A stretch of 55,530 nt of DNA from Natrinema mahii (GCA_000690595.2 JHUT02000011.1:51410-106939), one strand, 5' to 3'; positions 16,700 to 24,942 are shown, counted from the stretch's first letter. The notes: a model not told the origin generated them from the letters alone. Translations and numbers: made by a program.

Positions 16700-17746
16700 A
16701 TGAGTGAGTCAGACGGAACGACCCGCGATTCGATCGCAAACGACCGCCGGTACGACGTCGCCGTCGTCGGCGGCGGCCCGGCGGGGCTGACGACCGCGCT
16801 GTACGCCGCGCGGCTCGGCCACGAGACCGCCGTCTTCGACCGCGGCGGCGGCCGCGCGGCTATGATGCAGGAGACACACAATGTCATCGGCACGCCGGAG
16901 TCGGTGTCGGGCAACGAGTTCCTCTCGACGGCCGTCGACCAGCTCCGGTTCTACGGTGCCGACTACCGGCGGGAGTTCGTGACCGGGATCGAACGCGCCG
17001 GGGACTCGTTCGACCTCGAGACGACCGAAGGACCCGCCGTCGCAGAGCGCGTCGTCCTCGCGACCGGCTTCAGCGACGAGCGGCCCGAGCCGCCGCTGCC
17101 CCGAACCGGCCGCGGGCTGCACTACTGCCTGCACTGTGACGCCTACATGTTCGTCGACGAGCCGGTCTACGTGATGGGATCGGGCGAGAGCGCGGCCCAC
17201 GTCGCGATGATCATGCTCAACTTCACCGACGACGTCGACCTGTTGCTGCGGGGCGACGAGCCGACCTGGAGCGACGAGACCGCGACCCTGCTCGCGGGCC
17301 ATCCCGTCGATATCGTCGACGAGGACGTGACCGGCGTCCGAAACGGCGACGACGGCTGGCTCGAGGCGCTCGAGTTCGACGACGGAACCGTCCGCGAGTA
17401 CCGCGGCGGCTTCGCCATGTACGGCAGCGACTACAACAACGACCTCGCGGCGTCGCTCGGCGCTGCGATCAACGACGACGGCACGGTCGCGGTCGACGAC
17501 CACGGCCGCACGAGCGTCGACGGGCTCTACGCCGTCGGCGACCTGACGCCCGGCCACAACCAGATCCCCGTCGCGATGGGCCAGGGCGCGAAGGCCGGAC
17601 TCGCGATCCACAAGGAACTGCGGGCGTTCCCGAAGTCGCTCGACGAACTCGAGGCCGAAGGGTCGGTTTCGGCGAGCGACGTTCCCGCGATGCCGGCCGA
17701 GTTGCGAGATCGAGCGAGCGACCACGCCTCGACGGCGGACGACTGA
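16700..17746 (+). CDS. thioredoxin-reductase-like NAD(P)/FAD oxidoreductase
   Basis: A 348-aa flavoprotein. The FAD motif is YDVAVVGGGPAGLTTALYAA, the redox-active CxxC is C143-L-H-C146 (HYCLHCDAYM), placed as in thioredoxin reductases, and the C-terminal FAD contact is GLYAVGDLTPGHNQIPVAMG. The NAD(P) motif is weak (VYVMGSGESAAHVA). The last ~35 residues are an acidic extension. It may reduce a thioredoxin or another disulfide partner. Its close link with a divergent HxlR gene and operator-like palindromes suggests induction by redox or thiol stress. No thioredoxin gene is adjacent. Confidence 0.88.
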   Translation: MSESDGTTRDSIANDRRYDVAVVGGGPAGLTTALYAARLGHETAVFDRGGGRAAMMQETHNVIGTPESVSGNEFLSTAVDQLRFYGADYRREFVTGIERAGDSFDLETTEGPAVAERVVLATGFSDERPEPPLPRTGRGLHYCLHCDAYMFVDEPVYVMGSGESAAHVAMIMLNFTDDVDLLLRGDEPTWSDETATLLAGHPVDIVDEDVTGVRNGDDGWLEALEFDDGTVREYRGGFAMYGSDYNNDLAASLGAAINDDGTVAVDDHGRTSVDGLYAVGDLTPGHNQIPVAMGQGAKAGLAIHKELRAFPKSLDELEAEGSVSASDVPAMPAELRDRASDHASTADD

Positions 17747-17835
17747 TCGCGAGCGACGACCGCGTCCGGTCGATACCGTGAGTTAGAGTGACTGCGTGGT
17801 CCGTCTTTTTGCCGCCGGTCGTCGAACCGTCTCGC

Positions 17836-17910
17836 ATGCAGATCGCATCGTCGCTCGGGTCCGCCGCGTTCGACCCCGCGGCTCCCGCCGTGGGTGGTAC
17901 CGGTGACTGA
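17836..17910 (+). CDS. possible 24-aa leader peptide overlapping the GH15 start
   Basis: ATG 17836 opens a 24-codon frame (MQIASSLGSAAFDPAAPAVG...) ending in TGA at 17908-17910. It overlaps the GTG start of the GH15 gene (17903) in another frame. The arrangement could couple translation of the enzyme to the leader. There is no independent evidence of expression, and it may be chance in GC-rich DNA. Confidence 0.25.
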   Translation: MQIASSLGSAAFDPAAPAVGGTGD

Positions 17911-19765
17911 GTCCGACGCGTATCCGCCGATCGAGGCCTACGGCGTCGTCGGTAACCGCGAGACCTGTGCGCTGGTCGCGCCCGACGGCTCGATCGACTG
18001 GTTCCCCTTCCCGCACCTCGAGTCGCCGAGCATCCTCGCGGCGATCCTCGACGCCGAGCGCGGCGGCCGGTTCCGGATCGCGCCGACCGCGTCCTTCGAG
18101 ACGGAGCGGCACTACGTCGGGAATACGAACGTCCTCGAGACGACCTTTGCCACCGACGACGGCGCGGCGACGGTGACGGACTTCCTGCCGCCGGCCGGCC
18201 GGACCGACCACCCGAAGAAGGTCCTCTACCGCAAGGTCGACTGCACCGACGGGGCCGTCGACCTCGCGGTCGACCTCGAGCCGCGGTTCGATTACGGCCG
18301 GGCGGAGACGTCGATCGAACGGGTCGAGAAAGGCATCCTCGCCGAGGGCGACGAGGAGCGGACGCTGCTCGAGAGCCCGGTCGACCTCGAGATCGACGAC
18401 GGGCGAGTCACCGGCGACCTCTCGATCGAGGCCGGCGAGACGGCGTGGTTCCTGCTCCGGTGTACGGGCGCCGAGGACGCCGACACGGACCCCGGGGCCG
18501 CGCTCGAGGAGACGATCGAGTACTGGACCGACTGGGCCCACGACTGCGAACCCGAGGCCGACTGCGCGTTCGAGGGGCCGTGGCACGAGCAGGTCGTCCG
18601 CTCGCAACTCGTCCTCAAGCTCCTGACCCACGCCGAATCCGGGGCGATCGCCGCCGCACCGACCACCTCGCTACCCGAGGACGTCGGCGGCGTTCGCAAC
18701 TGGGACTACCGATTCAACTGGCTGCGAGACGCCGGGTTCACCGTCCAGGCGCTGTTGAACCTCGGTACCGCCGAGGAGGCGACCGACTACTTCGACTGGT
18801 TCATGGACCGCTGTCGAGCCGACGATCCGGCCGCGATCCAGCCGCTGTACGGCCTGCACGGCGAATCGGCCCTCGAGGAACGGGAACTCGACCACCTCGC
18901 GGGCTATCGCGGCTCGCGGCCGGTTCGGATCGGCAACGAGGCGGCGCAGCAGCGCCAACTCGACGTCTACGGCGAACTCCTGCTGGCCGTCGACGAGATG
19001 CGCCAGCACGGCCGGGTGCTGGACGACGACGAGTGGGAACGAATTCGGACCATCGTCGACTACGTTCGCGACGTCTGGGACGAGCCCGACGCAGGCATCT
19101 GGGAGGTACGGGGCGGGGAGAAACAGTTCGTCTACTCGAACGTCATGTGCTGGGTCGCTCTCGATCGCGGCATCGAGATCGCCGTCGAACGTGGCGGCGA
19201 CGCCCCGCTCGCGGCGTGGCGGGAGACCCGCGAAGCGATCCGGACGGACGTCCTCGAGAACGGCTACGACGAGGCCGTCGGCGCGTTCGTCCAGTCCTAC
19301 GGGTCCGACGCGCTCGACGCGACGGGACTGTTGCTCCCGCTCGTCGGCTTCCTGCCGTTCGACGACGACCGCGTCCGCGGGACGATCGACGCGATCGAGC
19401 GGGAACTGGGCGACGACGACGTCTTCGTCTCGCGGTACGACGGCGACGACGGGCTCCCGGGCGAGGAGGGCGCGTTCGTCCTCTGCTCGTGCTGGCTCGT
19501 CGACGCGCTCGCGCTCTCCGGCCGCGTCGAGGCGGCCCAGTCCCGGTTCGAGTCGCTGCTCGAGTACCTGAACCCGCTGGGGCTGTTCGCGGAGGAGATC
19601 GACCCGGCGACGGGGACGTACCTCGGGAACTACCCGCAGGCGTTCAGCCACATCGGGATCGTCAACAGCGCCCTCTATCTGGGCTACGTCCGGGGGGTCG
19701 AGACGGCCGGCCCGCCGCCGATGGGGATTCGGCTCGGCGAGCCGGCCGTCTCGCTCGAGGAGTAA
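17903..19765 (+). CDS. glycoside hydrolase family 15 protein (glucoamylase/trehalase type)
   Basis: A 620-aa protein. The N-terminal beta-sandwich domain (YPPIEAYGVVGNRETCALVA, DGSIDWFPFP) and C-terminal (alpha/alpha)6 barrel match GH15 glucodextranase/glucoamylase/trehalase. The catalytic region is NWDYRFNWLRDAGFTVQA near residues 265-282. The conserved end LGNYPQAFSHIGIVNSAL follows. No signal peptide is seen, so it acts inside the cell on alpha-glucans, maltodextrin or trehalose. Start choice: GTG 17903 (MTESDAYPPIEAY) or GTG 17894. A 24-codon frame overlaps the start. It is followed after 89 bp by a VOC protein. Confidence 0.85.
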   Translation: MTESDAYPPIEAYGVVGNRETCALVAPDGSIDWFPFPHLESPSILAAILDAERGGRFRIAPTASFETERHYVGNTNVLETTFATDDGAATVTDFLPPAGRTDHPKKVLYRKVDCTDGAVDLAVDLEPRFDYGRAETSIERVEKGILAEGDEERTLLESPVDLEIDDGRVTGDLSIEAGETAWFLLRCTGAEDADTDPGAALEETIEYWTDWAHDCEPEADCAFEGPWHEQVVRSQLVLKLLTHAESGAIAAAPTTSLPEDVGGVRNWDYRFNWLRDAGFTVQALLNLGTAEEATDYFDWFMDRCRADDPAAIQPLYGLHGESALEERELDHLAGYRGSRPVRIGNEAAQQRQLDVYGELLLAVDEMRQHGRVLDDDEWERIRTIVDYVRDVWDEPDAGIWEVRGGEKQFVYSNVMCWVALDRGIEIAVERGGDAPLAAWRETREAIRTDVLENGYDEAVGAFVQSYGSDALDATGLLLPLVGFLPFDDDRVRGTIDAIERELGDDDVFVSRYDGDDGLPGEEGAFVLCSCWLVDALALSGRVEAAQSRFESLLEYLNPLGLFAEEIDPATGTYLGNYPQAFSHIGIVNSALYLGYVRGVETAGPPPMGIRLGEPAVSLEE

Positions 19766-19854
19766 GCCGCCCGCCAGCGGACGCCGGTCGTCCCGGGCCC
19801 GATCGCCGCCACGCAGACGGAAGCGTTTTTTCGCCGCGCTGGGTGGATCGACGC

Positions 19855-20274
19855 ATGGCAGCTCTCAGCGCCCACCACGTCGGTCTCACGGTCAGCGATC
19901 TCGAGGCGACGCTCGCGTTCTACCGCGATACCCTCGGTCTCACCGTCGTCGATCGGTTCGCCGTCGGCGGCGAGGCCTTTGCCGACGCCGTCGGGGTCGA
20001 GGACGCGAGCGCCGATTTCGCACACCTCGAGGCCGATGGCGTCCGGATCGAACTCGTCGAGTACGAGCCGGAAGCCCGGGGCTCGCCGGCGGCGGGGCTC
20101 AACCAGCCGGGGGCCGCCCACGTCGGGCTCTCGGTCGACGACCTCGAGGCCTTCGCCGCCGACCTCCCCGACGACGTCCCGACGATCAGCGGGCCGCGAA
20201 CGACCGAGAGCGGCACCACGATCATGTTCCTGCGCGATCCGGAGGGGAACCTGATCGAGGTCCTCGAGTCCTGA
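19855..20274 (+). CDS. VOC-family protein (glyoxalase/bleomycin-resistance-like)
   Basis: A 139-aa protein with paired beta-alpha-beta-beta-beta modules. HHVGLTVSDLEATLAFYRDT is the first module and AAHVGLSVDDLEAFAADLP the second. Presumed metal ligands are His in HHVGLTV, Glu in RIELVEYE, His in AAHVGL and Glu in DPEGNLIEVLE. The sequence 'DPEGNLIEVLE' is the classic VOC end. It could be a lactoylglutathione-lyase-like or methylmalonyl-CoA-epimerase-like enzyme, but neither can be fixed from sequence. Confidence 0.85.
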   Translation: MAALSAHHVGLTVSDLEATLAFYRDTLGLTVVDRFAVGGEAFADAVGVEDASADFAHLEADGVRIELVEYEPEARGSPAAGLNQPGAAHVGLSVDDLEAFAADLPDDVPTISGPRTTESGTTIMFLRDPEGNLIEVLES

Positions 20275-20369
20275 GACGGTTTGTTGTCCCCGTGCAACCG
20301 CAGATCGGTCGCGGTCCCGCCGGCACCGACTTCCAGTCGACCGTCCGATCCAGGCAGTTCGCTCGCGCC

Positions 20370-20663
20370 CTACCGGTTGCAGGCGAGCGTCGATCGGACC
20401 CGCTCCACGTCGGTCTCACACTGCGAACAGACCCGTTTCTCGGCGTCGATGTAGACGACCCCGCACTGCGGGCAGTGAAACAGGTTGCCGGGCGCGTCCG
20501 AGTCCCCGCCGCGGCCCCGCTTTGTGCCCCCCGCTGGCCCGTCCTCACCGCCGGTCTCGTCGCTCCCCGAACCGGCCGGCTCGAACAGCGTCGATCGAAC
20601 CCGTTCGCGGAGGCGACTCGAGAGCGACTGCGACTGCGACTCCGATTTCCGTCGGCTATCCAT
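20370..20663 (-). CDS. zinc-ribbon protein
   Basis: A 97-aa protein. The first ~60 residues are low-complexity, Ser/Arg/Gly/Glu-rich (MDSRRKSESQSQSLSSRLRE). The C-terminus has two Cys knuckles, FHCPQCGVVY and VCSQCETDV, forming a rubredoxin-like zinc ribbon. ATG 20663 is chosen because the upstream frame is Arg/Pro-rich non-coding sequence. It may bind nucleic acid or protein; no partner is identifiable. It lies opposite the pyrF gene, whose 5' end is 156 bp away. Confidence 0.75.
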   Translation of the reverse strand: MDSRRKSESQSQSLSSRLRERVRSTLFEPAGSGSDETGGEDGPAGGTKRGRGGDSDAPGNLFHCPQCGVVYIDAEKRVCSQCETDVERVRSTLACNR

Positions 20664-20818
20664 ACAGTGTTCGATCAGGATACGAACGAAGTACGTGATG
20701 CCTGAAGGATTTGGAACGGCGTCGTGACGCGGTCGCCGCTCGCGGCGGTCGAGTCGAGGCCGCCGACCCGCGCGGGCCGGATAGCAACCTTTTCGACCGT
20801 CGCGGGGCCACACCCGCC

Positions 20819-21619
20819 ATGAACTTCTTCGACCGCCTGCACGACCGCATCGAAACGGTCGACAGCGTCGTCTCGGTCGGGCTCGATCCCGACCCGTCGC
20901 GGCTGCCCGACCACCTGCAGGACCGCGACCTCCCCCGGTGGGCGTTCAACCGCCGCATCATCGACGCCACGCACGAACACGCCGCCGCGTTCAAACCCAA
21001 CGCCGCCTTCTACGAGGACCCGGACGGCTGGGCCGCCTTGGAGGAGACCATCGCCTACGCCCGCGGCAAGGACGTGCCGGTCCTGCTGGACGCAAAGCGG
21101 GCCGACATCGGCAACACGACCCGCCAGTACGCCCAACTGCTCGAGAAAGCCGATGCGATCACGGTCAACCCCTACATGGGCCGGGACTCGCTGCAGCCGT
21201 TCCTCTCGAACGAGGAAGCCGGCGTCTTCGTCCTCTGTCGGACCTCGAACCCCGGCGGATCGGACCTGCAGGACCTCGAACTCGAGACGGGCGAACCCGT
21301 CTACGAGCGGGTCGCCGCGCTCGCGGACCTCTGGAACGAGAACGACAACGTCGGCCTCGTCGTCGGCGCGACCAAGCCCGAAGAACTCGAGGACCTGCGC
21401 GAGCAGGTGCCCGATCTGCCCTTCCTCGTGCCCGGGATCGGCGCGCAAGGCGGCGACGCCGAGGCAGCCGTCGAGTACGGGCTGGCCGGCGGTGTTGGAC
21501 TGGTCAACTCCTCACGAGGAATCATTTTCGCCGGGGAAAACGATGGGGAAGACTTCGCGAGGGCCAGCGGACAGGCTGCGAAGCGACTCAAGAAGCGGCT
21601 CAATCAGTACCGAGAGTAG
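20819..21619 (+). CDS. pyrF: orotidine 5'-phosphate decarboxylase
   Basis: A 266-aa OMP decarboxylase, last step of de novo UMP synthesis. The DxKxxD motif is DAKRADIGNT (D91, K93, D96). The phosphate-binding region is FLVPGIGAQGG and the following GLVNSSRGIIF. Layout and length fit the type 2 archaeal/bacterial PyrF, which is longer than yeast-like single-domain enzymes. ATG 20819 gives MNFFDRLHDRIE. Apart from VapBC, 132 bp downstream, no pyrimidine gene is linked. Confidence 0.93.
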   Translation: MNFFDRLHDRIETVDSVVSVGLDPDPSRLPDHLQDRDLPRWAFNRRIIDATHEHAAAFKPNAAFYEDPDGWAALEETIAYARGKDVPVLLDAKRADIGNTTRQYAQLLEKADAITVNPYMGRDSLQPFLSNEEAGVFVLCRTSNPGGSDLQDLELETGEPVYERVAALADLWNENDNVGLVVGATKPEELEDLREQVPDLPFLVPGIGAQGGDAEAAVEYGLAGGVGLVNSSRGIIFAGENDGEDFARASGQAAKRLKKRLNQYRE

Positions 21620-21751
21620 TACCGATAGTAGCTGGCGCGCTCGAGGCGATCGCACTGATCTCGAGTCAGTGATCGTCGTCGGTACAGCGGTGGTCGGCGC
21701 ACTCCTCGCGCCGGCGAAACACCTACAAAGATGAATTCACTATGAATTCAT

Positions 21752-21949
21752 ATGAGTCGAACGTCTATTCCGGTCGATTCGGCCACCAAAGAACGGCTGG
21801 ACCGATTGAAGCGAGACGGCGAAACCTGGGACGAATTCTTAGAACGAGTCACCGCTACTGAAGAACCGATCGAAGCCGGGGCATGGTCGGACGAGCAAGC
21901 AGAACGGGCAAAGGAGTCGATCAGGAAGTCCCGGGAGAACTGGCGATGA
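21752..21949 (+). CDS. VapB-like antitoxin
   Basis: A 65-aa protein. MSRTSIPVDSATKERLDRLK begins a short beta strand and helix as in ribbon-helix-helix antitoxins. The Trp/Glu-rich middle (ETWDEFLERV) and helical C-terminus (SDEQAERAKESIRKSREN) are the toxin-binding part. The stop overlaps the toxin start by 4 bases (ATGA at 21946-21949). The arrangement and size are those of haloarchaeal VapBC pairs. It is preceded by an AT-rich box (TGAATTCACTATGAATTC) that repeats GAATTCA and may hold its operator and promoter. Confidence 0.8.
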   Translation: MSRTSIPVDSATKERLDRLKRDGETWDEFLERVTATEEPIEAGAWSDEQAERAKESIRKSRENWR

Positions 21950-22341
21950 CGTTTCTCGACAGTTCGACCATCATCGAATATCTGCGGAACGACCGAACTG
22001 TCATCGAGTATCTCGATGAGCGACAGCCGTGGTGGACGTCGACGATTTGCGTGTTCGAGGTCCTGAACGGGCCCGCGGGATCGCAAGACTTCGACCCGAC
22101 CGAAGAACGGCAGAAATTCAGCGGTGTGCAGGCGCTCGAGTTCAACGAACAGCTGGCTTTGGAAGCCTCACGGTTACGGAATGAGGCTATCGAGGACGGA
22201 AGCGAACTGTCTCATCGGGACGCCATGATCGCCGCAACTGCACGTTCGACCGGGGACGAATACGTAGTCGCTGATAGTGACTTCGAGATCCGGCCGCTCG
22301 AGGACGTGATGGACGTTACGAACCTTCACAACGAGGATTGA
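21946..22341 (+). CDS. vapC: VapC-like PIN-domain toxin (ribonuclease)
   Basis: A 131-aa PIN-domain RNase. The acidic active-site set is visible: D5 in TFLDSSTIIEYL, E38 in TICVFEVLNG (the Glu of helix 2), an Asp in HRDAMIAATA and a Glu/Asp pair in EYVVADSDFE. The N-terminal strand 'TFLDSS' plus 'VADSDF' is standard VapC. It probably cleaves tRNA or rRNA when freed from VapB. ATG 21946 overlaps the antitoxin stop. It is an isolated TA pair with no transposase adjacent. Confidence 0.88.
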   Translation: MTFLDSSTIIEYLRNDRTVIEYLDERQPWWTSTICVFEVLNGPAGSQDFDPTEERQKFSGVQALEFNEQLALEASRLRNEAIEDGSELSHRDAMIAATARSTGDEYVVADSDFEIRPLEDVMDVTNLHNED

Positions 22342-22494
22342 GCGACCGATCACGTCTTTCGTCGGACACGGGCCGCTCTCCCGCTGGGACCGTTTACTGT
22401 TCGTGTACAACTCGAGTGAGTGGATCTCGAGGCCATCCTCGAGCAGTCTGAGGGAACTACAGCCCTGTCTCAGGGCAACGAAACCGCCGGAAAG

Positions 22495-22752
22495 TTACGC
22501 GTCCCGACGATCGGATTCGACCACCCGTCCCGCGATCCGCCCGTCGACGACTCGACCGACGATCTCGACCGTCACCGGCTCCGTCGGCGGTCGTTCCTCG
22601 AGCCGGTCCAGTCCCTCGACGACGGCGATGTCCATCGGACTCGAGTCGTTCGGGTGGGCGGCGACGAGGACGCCGTCGCGCTCCTCGAGTCGGAGTCGAT
22701 ACCGCCTGCCGACGCCGACCGCCTCGCCCAGCAGGTCGCGGATCGAGGTCAC
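22495..22752 (-). CDS. small haloarchaeal protein, function unknown
   Basis: An 85-aa protein (MTSIRDLLGEAVGVGRRYRL...) with a beta-rich pattern (YRLRLEERDGVLVAAHPNDS; PVTVEIVGRVVDGRIAGRVV). No Cys, no membrane segment. GTG at 22752 is chosen because it follows the zinc-finger gene stop (22755) by two bases, giving an operon. This beta-barrel-like pattern with 'GRRYRLRLEE' could be OB-fold or PilZ-like, but I cannot place it. Confidence 0.6.
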   Translation of the reverse strand: MTSIRDLLGEAVGVGRRYRLRLEERDGVLVAAHPNDSSPMDIAVVEGLDRLEERPPTEPVTVEIVGRVVDGRIAGRVVESDRRDA

Positions 22753-22754
22753 GC

Positions 22755-22934
22755 TCAGAACCGGTTGATCTCCACGTTGTCGTTGCCCGGCCCTGGCTGG
22801 GCCTGCGACGCGCAGTCGGCACACAGCTCCATACTCTCATCGAAGTGAACCTCGCAGGCCAGTGTCCCGCAGTTGGAACACCGCTCCTGTGCGGGCCGGG
22901 ACTCACAGATCTGACAGAGGCCGCTAACGCTCAT
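22755..22934 (-). CDS. HIT-type zinc-finger protein
   Basis: A 59-aa protein. Cysteines run CQICESRPAQERCSNCG, then CEVHFDESMELCADC: two interleaved Cys pairs with a His, the layout of HIT-type zinc fingers. ATG 22934 is chosen; the longer upstream frame is non-coding. It is followed 2 bp later by the 85-aa gene. Haloarchaeal proteins of this kind are short and probably bind another protein. Confidence 0.75.
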   Translation of the reverse strand: MSVSGLCQICESRPAQERCSNCGTLACEVHFDESMELCADCASQAQPGPGNDNVEINRF

Positions 22935-23033
22935 AGCGAGGGTACGCGCTCGAGGGGCTTGAAACCGGGCCCAGAATAGAGGGCCGTATTTAGTTAAGCA
23001 TGAAAAGTGAGGTGGCACGATTTTGTGGTGTCC

Positions 23034-23267
23034 ATGCCAAAAATCGACCGCATCAGCGGGTGTAGCGACTGGATCGATTTGAGTTTTGTGGAGCGAGAGC
23101 GGACACCGCGACGGCTTATGAAACTCGGTATTCGACTTCATCTTGCTGGATTATCGCTTTCAAATACCGTTCAAGAACTCGAGAAGTTCGGTTTCGAACG
23201 GTCACGGAAGGCTATTGCGAGATGGACGAGGGCCAGCAATTGCTCTTTATACAATAGAGTTAAATAG
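23034..23267 (+). pseudogene. IS6-family transposase, N-terminal remnant
   Basis: The frame MPKIDRISGCSDWIDLSFVE, ERERTPRRLMKLGIRLHLAG and LSLSNTVQELEKFGFERSRK gives the N-terminal zinc-finger/HTH region of haloarchaeal IS6-type (ISH14/ISH15-like) transposases. It breaks off at about residue 65 and continues as unrelated sequence to a stop. The DDE core is absent, so the element is dead. The region downstream is AT-rich and appears foreign. I could not identify a terminal inverted repeat with confidence. Confidence 0.75.
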
Positions 23268-23284
23268 GAAAAAATAACAAGGCT

Positions 23285-23290
23285 TATTAC
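23285..23290 (+). promoter_or_regulatory. TATA-like box for the Tat-exported protein
   Basis: TTATTA lies 25-30 nt before ATG 23315, in strongly AT-rich DNA. This fits a leaderless transcript. Confidence 0.4.
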
Positions 23291-23314
23291 TGACAGTTTC
23301 ATATTTGGTTTTGC

Positions 23315-24118
23315 ATGCCGGATATTAATAGAAGAAAGCTGTTGACATCAGGAAGTGCGGCGGTAGGACTAACAGTAGTGCCGAGTATTGGAGCAGCTAG
23401 TAGTGATAATAAAGATGCTGATCAAGAAAAAGTAAACCTCAACGATAATACAGTCCTATTCGAAGACAAAAATAAACGTATAATTGGTGTTGACCTCAGT
23501 AAAACTAGTGATAAGAAGGGAGAAGAAAATACGGCTGACCGGAGGCGTTTCATCACGGTCACAGATAAAGAGTCCGGATCTGTTTCATTGGAGGAAGTTA
23601 GTGCCCAGCGGTACGATGAATTAACCAACAAGGAAGAAATGACTGCGGCGGGTACTCAAGGCACTACGGCCGCTAACAGTTCTCCAGTCACCACAGCCGA
23701 TGACGCTGCCGTCGTCGAGTATTCAGACACCTATTGGCACAATAAAGGAAGTTGTGACGTTTATGACGACCACACCCACGTCTGGGCAGGCGTTAGCGCC
23801 CAATTCGCTAACGAAATTGGCGATCTTAGCTGGGCATCAGTCTCGGCTGCTCTCATCTCGATTGTTGGATCATCAAGTCTCAGTGCAGGGATTTCCGCTA
23901 TACTTGTTGCAGGGATTACTTTTGTTGGTGGTGTTGCTGCGTACGTGACGAACACTTATGCACTTACTTTTGGCGTTGAGGAATGGGATCAGTCGGCACT
24001 AATCAAACAGATACCCATGTACTCAATTAGGACAGCGCCTGGTTATCATCTCGATGAAGATGAATTGAAGACAATAACACCTGTTCCTAATCAACATCCT
24101 ACCAGACCACACCGTTAG
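23315..24118 (+). CDS. Tat-exported protein with Gly/Ala-rich hydrophobic core; candidate halocin-like precursor
   Basis: A 267-aa protein. The N-terminus NRRKLLTSGSAAVGLTVVPSIGAASS has an RR motif (6-10) and a hydrophobic stretch ending in a plausible cleavage site near residue 28. Residues 30-130 are polar and low-complexity (Asp/Lys/Glu/Thr). A hydrophobic, Gly/Ala/Ser-rich segment (about 160-217) follows, ending in an Asn/Thr-rich turn. Only one Cys (147), so it is not halocin C8-like. This signal-leader-core order and the downstream four-helix membrane protein resemble a bacteriocin precursor with its immunity gene. The function is inference. Codon use is lower in GC than neighbouring genes, and an IS6 remnant lies just upstream. 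Confidence 0.45.
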   Translation: MPDINRRKLLTSGSAAVGLTVVPSIGAASSDNKDADQEKVNLNDNTVLFEDKNKRIIGVDLSKTSDKKGEENTADRRRFITVTDKESGSVSLEEVSAQRYDELTNKEEMTAAGTQGTTAANSSPVTTADDAAVVEYSDTYWHNKGSCDVYDDHTHVWAGVSAQFANEIGDLSWASVSAALISIVGSSSLSAGISAILVAGITFVGGVAAYVTNTYALTFGVEEWDQSALIKQIPMYSIRTAPGYHLDEDELKTITPVPNQHPTRPHR

Positions 24119-24210
24119 ACCTGGTAGATATATACCTTATATGATTTAAGTCGATTGGTACTGACCGCCATCATAGATCATGCACAAAATGTCAGAGAAA
24201 GGTTTATCTG

Positions 24211-24218
24211 TATATATA
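24211..24218 (+). promoter_or_regulatory. TATA box for the four-helix membrane gene
   Basis: TATATATA lies 15-22 nt before ATG 24233, with a TTTATC a few bases further up (24203-24208). One of the two probably sets a [15 protein letters not shown]. Confidence 0.45.
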
Positions 24219-24232
24219 CTTATACTGATATC

Positions 24233-24607
24233 ATGGAAGGAAATATAACACATCAATCTATTAGCCAAAATGGCATTAAATTGGCTCTTAGTTTGGCCTT
24301 CGGCGGAATGGGGATAGCATTCGCCTTCAAGACCAATACCGGCCTAGAGTCACTATCTGTCCTTGTGATCGGACTGAGTATTCTTTTTGGACTCATTGTC
24401 GGATTAGAGAGCGAAATTGAGTCATTCGAGTATGCCCTCGATCGGGGGTTCTGGTTGATTGCAGGAATATTTATTTTTACACTTATTGCTTTTATTGGAG
24501 AAGAATCGTCAGTACCGCTATTGATTAGCTTTGCACTTGCTTTCAGCGGCAGTGTCATTATCAGTACACTTGCAGTGACTGTTGTGAGAAAGCTTCGCCG
24601 CAGATAA
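24233..24607 (+). CDS. four-helix membrane protein, possible immunity protein
   Basis: A 124-aa protein. Four hydrophobic segments: ALSLAFGGMGIAFAF, LVIGLSILFGLIVGLE, GFWLIAGIFIFTLIAFIGE, and LLISFALAFSGSVIISTLAV, with a basic cytoplasmic tail (VRKLRRR). MEGNITHQSISQNG at the start has no signal peptide. It lies 115 bp after the Tat-exported protein on the same strand, in the same AT-rich insert, with its own TATA box. Small tetraspanin-like proteins adjacent to bacteriocins often give self-immunity. That role is only suggested by context. Confidence 0.6.
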   Translation: MEGNITHQSISQNGIKLALSLAFGGMGIAFAFKTNTGLESLSVLVIGLSILFGLIVGLESEIESFEYALDRGFWLIAGIFIFTLIAFIGEESSVPLLISFALAFSGSVIISTLAVTVVRKLRRR

Positions 24608-24942
24608 GTCGGTAATGTCTCTAACCCTAATTCCAGGACGATTGCCGCCAAGAGCCAGGAGATCAACCCGAGAAACCATTCCGTTCGGTCCATAGTTGCG
24701 ATTGAGTTGTGGTATTATTAACTATTTCTAGCCCATGATTGTACCGACAGGTGTCTCGGTCATGACGTCGAAACCGATCAGGCTGTCCCCACTTTCGACC
24801 CTGTTTGGGAATCCAGACTTCGTCTCCGGTTCGGTAGCCGCTCGAGCATCCGGCCGCCGATCTCCCGGATCGGGAGCTATCCCGTGCTATATTGTCCCAA
24901 ACCACGAGAAGGCTTTTGCCGTGTGCCTGCCTATCAGTGGGC
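24608..24942. other. gene-free interval
   Basis: The first ~85 bp on the minus strand read MDRTEWFLGLISWLLAAIVL from an ATG at 24693. This is a plausible membrane-protein start, but it runs into the opposite-strand gene and no full gene can be formed. The rest is a transition from AT-rich to GC-rich DNA with no feature that I can support. Confidence 0.4.

Noticed and set aside
22420-22848. Plus-strand frame opposite the 85-aa and zinc-finger genes
   Set aside because: The start looks natural for about 25 residues but then follows the antisense of two small genes with clear zinc-finger and operon features.
23315-24118. Halocin C8 homologue
   Set aside because: Halocin C8 cores are rich in cysteine; this protein has a single Cys. 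Only the general precursor layout is similar.
24253-24693. Minus-strand frame starting MDRTEWFLGLISWLL
   Set aside because: The first 30 residues look like a membrane-protein start, but the rest is antisense to the four-helix protein and carries no sense. At best a gene fragment.
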